Assembly (NCBI GenBank): GCA_029288275.1
Contig: JARIHM010000087.1
Location: forward strand, 1 to 5,084
Length of the DNA stretch: 5,084 bases
Reading direction: 5' to 3'
Source of the DNA: Candidatus Saccharimonadota bacterium
GTDB lineage: Bacteria > Patescibacteriota > Saccharimonadia > UBA4664
Position numbers and translations under genes: made by a program. The notes below the pieces were generated by a model, which ran no database searches, was not told where the DNA came from, and saw only the letters and a program-made list of their open reading frames with translations. This document shows positions 1-5,076 of this stretch, one piece after another (the first letter of the stretch is position 1; the number at the start of each line of letters is the position of its first letter).

Positions 1-19
1 AGATGTGTATAAGAGACAG
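1..19 (+). other. Nextera/Tn5 mosaic-end adapter remnant
   Basis: Bases 1-19 read AGATGTGTATAAGAGACAG, identical to the engineered 19-bp Tn5 mosaic end used in tagmentation libraries. Natural Tn5 outer and inner ends differ from this hybrid, so a genuine transposon insertion is unlikely. The matching partial adapter at the other edge supports an untrimmed library adapter. Genomic sequence starts at base 20. Confidence 0.96.
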
Positions 20-43
20 GTTCGGGGCGCCCTGGGACTGTTT
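20..43 (-). terminator. Possible truncated terminator arm after the left-edge gene
   Basis: Just past the stop of the gene at 44-457, the minus strand reads a GC-rich stretch containing GGCGCCCCGAAC and then runs into adapter. The two complete terminators in this window have left arms with the same CCCCGAA core, so this may be the 5' arm of a third one, cut off by the contig edge. The second arm and U-tract are missing, so this is only an inference. Confidence 0.3.
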
Positions 44-457
44 TTAGTGGAGTCGTCCGTACTGCTCAAGCTTCGATTTATGCCAGGTAAATCGAAGCCC
101 CACTTGCAGGCTCACTGACTCGCCGGGCTGGATAGTGCGCGGGCGTGTTGATGAGGTAACAATATGACCCAAAAGCTTGCGGACCTGCCTCAAGCTGGCC
201 TCATTCAGATCGTGGCGCGCCGTAAACAGTACTGTCCGGGGACGAGGGGCCGGCTGCACAGTTGGCGCTACAAACGTGCCCAGCTTCTCAAGCTGGGGCC
301 GACGGCGCCTAAGCATCTGATTATTGGGCAGCGTAACGGTTGATCCTCCTTTAACCTTGCGTGCAGCCCCACGAGACAGGAGTCCCAGCAACTGCTTACG
401 CAATTGAGTCATATCAGCCTGTGGATCGATGCGAAACTCAACCTGTTCCCCGGCCAT
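44..457 (-). CDS. Small basic protein with two tandem ~60-residue repeats (paralog A), unknown function
   Basis: This encodes 137 residues of no family I recognise. It contains two related units: residues 4-62 (VEFRI, then an Arg/Leu-rich probable helix, a GGSTVTL probable strand, a run of four Arg at 50-53, and QLEKLGTF) and residues 74-137 (LRQVRKLLGHI, then PGESVSL, then SKLEQYGRLH). A Pro-rich linker at about 63-73 joins them. The protein is strongly basic, with about 24 Lys/Arg against 9 Asp/Glu, and has no signal peptide, membrane segment or Cys. The ATG is supported by AAGGG six bases upstream and by alignment with the neighbouring paralog, which also starts MA..V.FRI. An extended -10 promoter motif lies about 45 bases upstream, so it may have its own transcript. 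The high charge suggests nucleic-acid or ribosome binding, but no motif proves it. The reading frame is complete; its terminator is probably cut off by the contig edge. Confidence 0.82.
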   Translation of the reverse strand: MAGEQVEFRIDPQADMTQLRKQLLGLLSRGAARKVKGGSTVTLPNNQMLRRRRPQLEKLGTFVAPTVQPAPRPRTVLFTARHDLNEASLRQVRKLLGHIVTSSTRPRTIQPGESVSLQVGLRFTWHKSKLEQYGRLH

Positions 458-500
458 ACATCACCCTTCGTTTTCCAGGTTCGATCAGGAACCAGGACCC

Positions 501-509
501 ATTCTATCA
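501..509 (-). promoter_or_regulatory. Extended -10 promoter motif for paralog A
   Basis: The minus strand reads TGATAGAAT, which fits the extended -10 pattern TGnTATAAT with one mismatch. It lies between the terminator of the upstream gene and the start at 457, giving a leader of roughly 35-40 bases. I see no convincing -35 hexamer, as is usual for extended -10 promoters. Confidence 0.45.
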
Positions 510-520
510 GTCACCCTCAT

Positions 521-560
521 AAGAAACGACCCCGAAGCAACCTTAAAGGCTACTTCGGGG
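521..560 (-). terminator. Intrinsic terminator of paralog B
   Basis: The arms CCCCGAAG (530-537) and CTTCGGGG (553-560) form an 8-bp perfect stem, and a further short CCT/AGG pairing is possible inside. On the minus strand it is followed by TCGTTTCTT, a short interrupted U-tract. It lies 7 bases past the stop codon of the gene at 567-983. It closely resembles the nrdJ terminator at 1051-1097 in stem core and tail. Confidence 0.75.
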
Positions 561-566
561 TTTGGA

Positions 567-983
567 CTAGCTAAATCGGCCGTGCTTCCGCAGGTCTTGC
601 TCGAGCTTTGATTGGCCCGGCTTCAGCTGAACCGTGATGGAACCACCGGGCCGGAGTGCTCCAAGCGATCCCACGGCCACACCTTGGAGCAGCCGGCATA
701 CCTTTGCCAGGCTCCGATCGCTGAGCGAGGTATGCAGCGTAAAGGTGCGCGTCACCGGAGCCTCTTGCTGCTTGGCTACCGGTGCGGTGGACGCACCAAA
801 CGTGCCGTAATTGGCTAGCTGTGCGCGGCGGCGACCCAGCGTGCCATTATCGCGGAGTCGGACAGTATTGCCGGCTCGAACGTCGCCCAGACCACCGCCG
901 ATAAGCAGGCCCGATACCAGGCCCCGCACCTGGGCAATGTTTACCCCTGAGTTAATGCGGAATGACACTTCACTGCGAGCCAT
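567..983 (-). CDS. Small basic protein with two tandem ~60-residue repeats (paralog B), unknown function
   Basis: This encodes 138 residues paralogous to the gene at 44-457. Residues 1-62 align without gaps to the first half of that protein at about 44% identity by my count. Shared positions include V6, F8-R9-I10, Q18, R20, G25-L27, G38, T40-V41, L43, R51-R53, Q55-L56 and G60-T61-F62. The second unit (about 79-138) repeats the pattern with LAKVCRLLQGV, PGGSITV and SKLEQDLRKHGRFS. The linker (63-78) is Ala/Pro/Gln-rich. The protein is strongly basic (about 20 Lys/Arg against 7 Asp/Glu) and has no signal or membrane segment. The frame is open upstream to 1052, but I chose ATG at 983: GGAAGG lies 7 bases before it, the paralog starts at the same place, and the upstream extension runs up against the nrdJ terminator tail. 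Function is unknown; nucleic-acid or ribosome association is only a charge-based guess. Confidence 0.83.
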   Translation of the reverse strand: MARSEVSFRINSGVNIAQVRGLVSGLLIGGGLGDVRAGNTVRLRDNGTLGRRRAQLANYGTFGASTAPVAKQQEAPVTRTFTLHTSLSDRSLAKVCRLLQGVAVGSLGALRPGGSITVQLKPGQSKLEQDLRKHGRFS

Positions 984-990
984 CGAGCTG

Positions 991-996
991 CCTTCC
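991..996 (-). promoter_or_regulatory. Ribosome-binding site fixing the paralog B start
   Basis: GGAAGG on the minus strand lies 7 bases before the ATG at 983. It favours this start over the in-frame upstream start at 1052, which has no such site and lies in the tail of the preceding terminator. Confidence 0.75.
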
Positions 997-1050
997 GTCA
1001 GAGATTGTTCAGGATTAGCCCCAGTGCCAACCCCTAGCTGATAGCCTAAC

Positions 1051-1097
1051 AAAAAAGAAACGGCCCCGAAACATTCAACGTTGAATGTTTCGGGGCC
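1051..1097 (-). terminator. Strong intrinsic terminator of nrdJ (perfect 36-bp palindrome)
   Basis: Bases 1062-1097 are a perfect inverted repeat whose 18-base arm is GGCCCCGAAACATTCAAC. As RNA the stem would be about 16 bp around a small loop. On the minus strand it is followed by CGTTTCTTTTTTG, a good U-tract. It starts 26 bases past the nrdJ stop codon. On the plus strand the palindrome lacks a following T-run, so termination is directional for nrdJ. Confidence 0.92.
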
Positions 1098-1123
1098 ACG
1101 TGGCTACCGGGAGCTAGGTCCCA

Positions 1124-3922
1124 TTAGCCGCACTTGCTGTAGCCGCACCCTGCCGTCTGGCACGTAGTGCAGCCTTCGGCCTGAACCAGGTTGGCCTGGT
1201 GGCACTCCGGGCACAGCAGACCCGGGTTGAGCTGCTTGACCACGACCGAGCTCACCAATTGACCACGAGCCTTGGCCTCAAGCACTGCCTTGTGATGCAG
1301 TAGCAGCTTGCCCAAAGCATCGGGCAGCGACAGGGCCTTGTCCGGCCGCAGCGTCTGCTCCTGAGTGGAGCCGCCAATGCCAATCAGCTGATCGGCAATT
1401 TCATCGGCCGGCACACCGGCCCGCAGCGCCACCGAGATCACACGCCCCAACGCCTCCGTAAAGGCGTTGACGTCCGAGCCACCACGGCCGATGCCGACCT
1501 CGACGTCAAAGATCCGGTCGCGATGCGATTCCAGATTGGTGAGCGTCGCCCGCATCTTGCCGAATGGCGTCCGTGAGGTGTAGGTCCGAGAGTCCATGCC
1601 CTCGATTTCAGCCTCGGCCGGAATGGGCAGCGGCCGGATGACCGGCCAATGCTCACTATCCACCACCTCGACCGCGCCCGTCGGGGCCGCCGTCTTGGTC
1701 TGCGTAGTCAGCACTTCCAGCTCCCGGCTACCCTGCCGGTAGATGGTAATGCCCTTGCAGTGCAGCTCGTGAGCCAGACGATAGGCTCGCTCCACGTCCT
1801 CCACCGTGGCGGTGTTGGCCAGATTGATGGTCTTGGAAATGGAATTGTCGACCCAGGCCTGGAGCGCACCCTGCGTGCGCACATGCTCCTCGGCGGGCAG
1901 GTCGGCCGCCACTACGAACACATACTGGATCGCCGGCGGCACCGAAGCCAGCCCCTGGCAGGAGCCGCCGTTAGCCACCACCTCTTCGGCAATAGCCGTG
2001 ATCTGCTCCTCGGAGAGCCCGGCCTTGACCAACGCTCCCTTGAACAAATCCGAGGCGTAAGCTAGCGTGAGGTTCTCCTGCTCCTGCATGACCGTCCGCG
2101 TGTATGCCAAGGCGAACACCGGCTCGCAGCCATAGCCTTCCACCCCCGCCGTCGTGGCAATCGTACCCGTCGGTGCAAAGGTAGTCTGGCAGGAGTTGCG
2201 GATGCCCGATTGCTGGATGCCCGTGAGCACCTCACCCCACATCAACTCGGGCCGACCCAGCTCCAACCGGTGCTCCACCTGAGCCTGCGGCGGCTGCCAC
2301 AGGTAGGTGCTGAAGGGCCGGCCATCATTGCGCCGACCCTCATACCGGTGCCCAGCACCGTACTTGGTGAGCAGCTTGGGATCGTAGACGGACTGCGGAA
2401 TCCACTCGAACGCACCTCGCTCAGCCGCTCGCCGCACCGAGGTACGCATGGCGTGGTAGCGCATGAACTCCGCCACCTGCGAAGCCGCATCCAGACCGTC
2501 AGAAGCGCCGTAGCGATAGCCCAGCTTGATGAGCGCATCGGCCAGACCCATCAGGCCCAAACCAATCCGCCGCCCGCCCTGAGCCGCCACTTCCAACTCC
2601 GGCACCGTGGCCACGTAGTTGTTGGCATCCACCACGTCGTCCAAGAACTCCGTCGACAGCTCAATGCAGCTGCGGAATTCATCCCAGTCGAACGAGCCGT
2701 CATCGCGCACAAAGTTCTGCACCGCAATGGAGCCCAGGCAGCAGTTCTCGTACGGACCCAGCCACTGCTCGCCGCAGGGGTTGGTCGACTCCAGCTCGTA
2801 CCACTTGGGGCACGGGTTGTAGCGGTTGGCCTCATCGAGGAACAACGCGCCCGGGTCGCCAATGACGTGCGCATTGCGGATGATCAGCTCAAACAGTTCC
2901 CGAGCCGGAACCCGTGACACCTGCTGACCCTGCCACTTCACGCTCTGCGTGGGACCCTCCGGGCCCGGGAAATGGAACTCCCAGTCCTTGCCCGCATCCA
3001 CCGCCGCCATGAACGCCTCGGTGATCCCCACCGAGATGTTGAAGTTGGCCACCTGGCCCTCAACCGTCTTGGCGTTGATGAAGTCGATCACGTCCGGATG
3101 CCACACCGGGCACACGCCCATGTTGGCGCCACGCCGGCTACCACCCTGGCGGATCTCCTCGAACACACCGTTGTACATGCGCAAGAAGCCCACCACGCCA
3201 GTGGCCGCGCCCATGCTGGTCCGTACCACGCTGCCGGCCGGCCGCAACCGGCCAAAGGAGAAGCCGTTGCCGCCACCCGTCTTCTGGATAGCGACGGCGT
3301 TCTGCAGAGTATCCATGATGGATGATTCGCCCAGAACCAGCGAGTCCTCCACCGGAAGCACAAAACAGGCTGCCAGCTGGCCCAGCGGCGTGCCCGCACC
3401 CGTCCACGTGGGCGAGTTGGGCACAAAGTGCAGCTTGGCCAGCAGATCGTAGTAACGGTAAGCCCGGTCGAGCCAGGCATCCAGGCCATTGTGAACCAGA
3501 GCCGTGAACTCCTTGAGCTTGCGGCCCTGCGCCAGCAGCCAATTGTACTGCCTGACGATAGTCCGGAACGGTAGCTCTACTGTCTCCGCCTGCACGGGCT
3601 GAGGCTCGACATCGCCGCTCTGCCACTCTGCGCCCGGCACATAAAGCACCGTCACGCTGGCCACGTTGAGCGCTACACGCCACACCGCTTCGGCCGGCGT
3701 CTCGATTGGCTCGCCCGCATCGTCCTTGCGAGCGTAGCGCTTCAGGAACACCGTCCGAGCATTCGGCTTGTAGGCCGGCGTCAAATGCCGCGCGGCATCA
3801 AATGCTCCGGCAATCCGCTCCGCCGCCGTCTCCAGTGTCGGCAGATGGCCATTACCGTTGGAAACCGGCTGGCTGCCCAGCTGCTTCCGGCCTGCGTTGG
3901 CTGCCTGAGCCATCGCACTCAC
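1124..3922 (-). CDS. nrdJ: Adenosylcobalamin-dependent (class II) ribonucleoside-diphosphate reductase
   Basis: NrdJ reduces ribonucleotides to deoxyribonucleotides in the cytoplasm, using a thiyl radical generated from coenzyme B12. It needs no oxygen and no separate radical subunit. The 932 residues fit the long bacterial NrdJ type. Visible landmarks are PNSPTWTGAGTPLGQLAACF (168-187) with first redox Cys186; IQKTGGGNGFSF (212-223); RQGGSRRGANMGV (258-270); the NPCGEQ active site with Asn381, thiyl Cys383 and Glu385; partner redox Cys394 in ENCCLGSI; PTGTI (584-588); GCEPVFAL (598-605); and HCKGITIYRQGSRE (721-734). A TSCPD-type domain follows at about 780-880. The C-terminal zinc ribbon/redox tail has CPEC (904-907), CTTC (918-921) and CGYSKC (926-931), which relays electrons to the active site. 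There is no N-terminal ATP-cone, so dATP inhibition through that domain is not expected. In the TSCPD domain the usual SCPD Cys is Leu866. The GTG at 3922 has AGGAG 5 bases upstream; the in-frame ATG at 3913 (AGGAA, 9 bases) is nearly as good. nrdR lies directly upstream. Confidence 0.97.
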   Translation of the reverse strand: MSAMAQAANAGRKQLGSQPVSNGNGHLPTLETAAERIAGAFDAARHLTPAYKPNARTVFLKRYARKDDAGEPIETPAEAVWRVALNVASVTVLYVPGAEWQSGDVEPQPVQAETVELPFRTIVRQYNWLLAQGRKLKEFTALVHNGLDAWLDRAYRYYDLLAKLHFVPNSPTWTGAGTPLGQLAACFVLPVEDSLVLGESSIMDTLQNAVAIQKTGGGNGFSFGRLRPAGSVVRTSMGAATGVVGFLRMYNGVFEEIRQGGSRRGANMGVCPVWHPDVIDFINAKTVEGQVANFNISVGITEAFMAAVDAGKDWEFHFPGPEGPTQSVKWQGQQVSRVPARELFELIIRNAHVIGDPGALFLDEANRYNPCPKWYELESTNPCGEQWLGPYENCCLGSIAVQNFVRDDGSFDWDEFRSCIELSTEFLDDVVDANNYVATVPELEVAAQGGRRIGLGLMGLADALIKLGYRYGASDGLDAASQVAEFMRYHAMRTSVRRAAERGAFEWIPQSVYDPKLLTKYGAGHRYEGRRNDGRPFSTYLWQPPQAQVEHRLELGRPELMWGEVLTGIQQSGIRNSCQTTFAPTGTIATTAGVEGYGCEPVFALAYTRTVMQEQENLTLAYASDLFKGALVKAGLSEEQITAIAEEVVANGGSCQGLASVPPAIQYVFVVAADLPAEEHVRTQGALQAWVDNSISKTINLANTATVEDVERAYRLAHELHCKGITIYRQGSRELEVLTTQTKTAAPTGAVEVVDSEHWPVIRPLPIPAEAEIEGMDSRTYTSRTPFGKMRATLTNLESHRDRIFDVEVGIGRGGSDVNAFTEALGRVISVALRAGVPADEIADQLIGIGGSTQEQTLRPDKALSLPDALGKLLLHHKAVLEAKARGQLVSSVVVKQLNPGLLCPECHQANLVQAEGCTTCQTAGCGYSKCG

Positions 3923-3933
3923 TTCCTCTCCTC
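3923..3933 (-). promoter_or_regulatory. Double ribosome-binding site for nrdJ
   Basis: The minus strand carries AGGAG (3928-3932), 5 bases before GTG at 3922, and AGGAA (3923-3927), 9 bases before the in-frame ATG at 3913. Either start would yield a protein with an unstructured N-terminus, so the sequence alone does not decide between them. Confidence 0.6.
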
Positions 3934-3943
3934 ATCTGCCGCT

Positions 3944-4002
3944 GTCGTGCGGACAGCCGGGGCACCCGCACCCTCCACGGGTTCCCCGGCTGTCCGCACG
4001 AC
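3944..4002 (-). promoter_or_regulatory. Large stem-loop in the nrdJ leader
   Basis: GTCGTGCGGACAGCCGGGG (3944-3962) pairs perfectly with its reverse complement at 3984-4002, a 19-bp GC-rich stem. The 21-base loop holds an inner 5-bp pairing (3964-3968 with 3978-3982) and a 9-base apical loop. The base of the stem is only 11-12 bases from the first Shine-Dalgarno element of nrdJ. No U-tract follows on either strand, so it is not a standard intrinsic terminator. It may stabilise the mRNA, gate translation or bind a protein. Confidence 0.7.
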
Positions 4003-4024
4003 TCGCTTTCTTGTAAAGGTTCCT

Positions 4025-4042
4025 CTAGCCCGTCGGGGCTAG
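4025..4042 (-). promoter_or_regulatory. Small hairpin competing with the adjacent larger hairpin
   Basis: CTAGCCC (4025-4031) and GGGCTAG (4036-4042) form a 7-bp stem with a 4-base loop. The arm at 4036-4042 is also part of the larger hairpin at 4037-4078, so the two cannot form together. This could be a two-state leader, but no regulator or terminator output is evident. Confidence 0.4.
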
Positions 4043-4078
4043 TTCAGAAGCACTATTCTTACCGCTCCTGAACTAGCC
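4037..4078 (-). promoter_or_regulatory. 15-bp hairpin in the nrdR-nrdJ intergenic region
   Basis: On the minus-strand RNA, GGCUAGUUCAGGAGC (4078-4064) pairs with GCUUCUGAACUAGCC (4051-4037), giving 15 pairs including one G-U, around a 12-base loop. It begins 23 bases past the nrdR stop. There is no U-tract, so it is either a weak 3' end structure for nrdR or part of the nrdJ leader. The single difference being a permitted G-U pair favours RNA structure on the minus strand; on the plus strand the same position would be an A-C mismatch. Confidence 0.6.
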
Positions 4079-4100
4079 TCTATCCCCCGCTCTATCCTAC

Positions 4101-4553
4101 CTAGCGCGACCGCAACCGCCGTAGCTCAGCCTCGAAGCTGGCCACGTCGGTAAAGCTACGGTACACGCTGGCAAATCGTACATAGGCCACATCATCTAGC
4201 TCTTCCAAGCCAGTCATTACTAGCTCACCAATCCGGTCGCTTGCAATCTCACTCTCACCGCAAGACCGCACTTCACGTTCAATCCGGATAATGAGCTCTT
4301 CAATGCGCGCAATGGCGATTGGTCGCTTCTCTACGGCCCGGTAAATGCCACTCGCCACCTTATCGCGATTAAAAAGTTCTCGGCGGCCGTCTTTCTTCAC
4401 CACCGCCATCGTCGGCATTTCCATGCGTTCATAGGTGGTAAAACGCGCCCCGCAGCTCAAGCATTGGCGCCGGCGCCGGATGGTCGAGGAATCATCCAAA
4501 TCGCGCGATTCAATTACCTTAGAATCCAAATAGCTGCACGCATGGCACTTCAC
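4101..4553 (-). CDS. nrdR: Transcriptional repressor NrdR
   Basis: NrdR is a nucleotide-sensing repressor that binds paired NrdR boxes upstream of ribonucleotide reductase genes when ATP/dATP occupy its ATP-cone. From the GTG at 4553 the protein has 150 residues, the normal family length. The zinc ribbon uses Cys3, Cys6, Cys31 and Cys34 (CHAC and CLSC), exactly the spacing of E. coli NrdR. Between them are the family signatures SKVIESR and TIRRRRQC, followed by RFTTYER. The ATP-cone spans about residues 48-138, with VVKKDGRRELFNRDKV, GIYRAVEKRP and the terminal YVRFASVYRSF. The frame is open upstream to an ATG at 4643, but I reject that start: the extra 30 residues match nothing in the family, they have no ribosome-binding site, and GGAGGG lies 9 bases before the GTG. 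Its target nrdJ lies immediately downstream in the same direction, 178 bases away. It is probably self-regulated as well. Confidence 0.96.
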   Translation of the reverse strand: MKCHACSYLDSKVIESRDLDDSSTIRRRRQCLSCGARFTTYERMEMPTMAVVKKDGRRELFNRDKVASGIYRAVEKRPIAIARIEELIIRIEREVRSCGESEIASDRIGELVMTGLEELDDVAYVRFASVYRSFTDVASFEAELRRLRSR

Positions 4554-4568
4554 TACTGATCGCCCTCC
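4554..4568 (-). promoter_or_regulatory. Ribosome-binding site fixing the nrdR GTG start
   Basis: GGAGGG (4563-4568, minus strand) lies 9 bases before GTG at 4553. It decides the start in favour of a 150-residue NrdR beginning with MKCHAC, like the usual MxCPxC start of the family. Confidence 0.8.
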
Positions 4569-4605
4569 ATCACTCATACCCCCACATCTGGTGTACGTGC
4601 CATCA

Positions 4606-4636
4606 AGCATAACACTACCATAAGCAGCATGGTCAA
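4606..4636 (-). promoter_or_regulatory. Probable nrdR promoter with embedded operator-like motif
   Basis: On the minus strand, TTGACC (4636-4631) resembles a -35 box with one mismatch, and TATGCT (4611-4606) is a weak -10 (4 of 6), with a 19-base spacer. The spacer is slightly long, which suits a repressible promoter. The motif CTGCTTATGGTAGTGT fills the spacer, where a bound repressor would block RNA polymerase. The leader to the GTG would be about 45 bases. The promoter call itself is tentative. Confidence 0.4.
4611..4627 (-). repeat. Inverted motif copy 1 upstream of nrdR (candidate operator)
   Basis: The minus strand reads CTGCTTATGGTAGTGTT. The same sequence less one G occurs on the plus strand at 4712-4726. 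Its plus-strand form begins AACACTA, resembling the ACAC-type half of NrdR boxes. Confidence 0.5.
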
Positions 4637-4711
4637 TAATCATAATTATGCTTTCATAGAGCCGAAATATCCTTCCCTCTATCTATTGTTCGCAATTTTT
4701 CCACAATTAAA

Positions 4712-4726
4712 CTGCTTATGTAGTGT
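4712..4726 (+). repeat. Inverted motif copy 2 upstream of nrdR (candidate operator)
   Basis: CTGCTTATGTAGTGT matches copy 1 (4611-4627, opposite strand) at every base apart from a one-base deletion. The 16-mer at 4711-4726 agrees at 11 of 16 positions with a palindromic ACACTATATATAGTGT form of the NrdR box, as I recall that consensus. Confidence 0.5.
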
Positions 4727-4743
4727 GCCATTTTCAGACTACG

Positions 4744-4759
4744 ACACTATTTACAAGGC
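4744..4759 (+). promoter_or_regulatory. Candidate NrdR-box-like site
   Basis: ACACTATTTACAAGGC shares the ACACTA half-site with the two inverted motif copies and matches the recalled palindromic NrdR-box form at 11 of 16 positions. It starts 33 bases from the start of the site at 4711-4726, close to three helical turns, and NrdR boxes typically occur as phased pairs. The individual matches are weak. Confidence 0.35.
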
Positions 4760-4767
4760 CTCATCAT

Positions 4768-4802
4768 CACAAATGAGCCCCCAGATGGAAGGCTCATTTG
4801 TG
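4768..4802 (-). terminator. Hairpin after ftsZ, possible terminator without U-tract
   Basis: CACAAATGAGCC (4768-4779) and GGCTCATTTGTG (4791-4802) form a perfect 12-bp stem with an 11-base loop, 18 bases past the ftsZ stop. No run of U follows on the minus strand, so termination may be inefficient or the hairpin may only protect the 3' end. Confidence 0.5.
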
Positions 4803-4820
4803 TCATCGTACAAGTTTTAC

Positions 4821-5076
4821 TTAATCGACTTTGCGACGGATAAAGGTTGGTACATCGAAGTCATCTTCGTCGGCCACCCCAAGGTCAGCCAGGGGCTGCT
4901 GCGTGCGCCGGTTACTAGCCGTCGGCACCGGCTCACCCACCGGCTCTTCAAAGGCCGGCATCGGTTCGGCCTTAGCCGGCTCGGTCCGATGATGAGCAGT
5001 TGGCGCTTGATGGGCTGGCACAGCGGTGTGATGCACCGGCTCCTCGTGGGTGTTATCCTCCGGCTCGATCGAGGCT
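4821..5076 (-). CDS. ftsZ: Cell division protein FtsZ, C-terminal fragment
   Basis: Only the last 84 residues are present; the frame stays open into the adapter at the contig edge and no start is visible. The last 14 residues, DDFDVPTFIRRKVD, match the conserved FtsZ C-terminal peptide (compare DYLDIPAFLRKQAD in E. coli), which docks onto FtsA and other Z-ring partners. The preceding stretch is a low-complexity His/Pro/Ala/Glu-rich segment typical of the disordered FtsZ linker. The tubulin-like GTPase domain lies outside the window. FtsZ polymerises at midcell into the division ring. The identification rests on the tail peptide and linker composition. The nrdR gene follows in the same direction. 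Confidence 0.85.

Noticed and set aside
1..19. Natural Tn5-like insertion end
   Set aside because: The sequence is the engineered mosaic end, not a natural outer or inner end, and the partner sequence sits at the opposite contig edge.
44..983. Toxin-antitoxin or phage-related pair formed by the two small genes
   Set aside because: The two proteins are paralogs of each other rather than distinct partners, their frames do not overlap, and neither shows toxin, antitoxin or phage motifs.
429..1041. Three plus-strand frames (429-611, 612-818, 811-1041) over the small paralogs
   Set aside because: They overlap the two minus-strand genes, which have matching repeats and ribosome-binding sites, and one spans a terminator; their translations show no shared or recognisable pattern.
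1062..1097. Operator or recombination site based on the perfect 36-bp palindrome
   Set aside because: Its position just past the nrdJ stop and the following T-run on the minus strand explain it fully as an intrinsic terminator.
2210..2917. Long plus-strand open frame (235 codons) opposite nrdJ
   Set aside because: It lies wholly antisense to the strongly conserved core of nrdJ, its translation resembles no protein family, and open antisense frames are common in GC-rich genes.
3138..3683. Second minus-strand frame inside nrdJ
   Set aside because: It is an out-of-frame shadow of the region with NrdJ active-site motifs; it has no family resemblance and is Arg/Gly/Ala-rich as expected for a frame-shifted GC-rich gene.
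3923..4100. Cobalamin riboswitch upstream of nrdJ
   Set aside because: Expected for some B12-dependent reductase genes, but I find no B12-box-like or GCCACTG core element; the region has only simple long hairpins.
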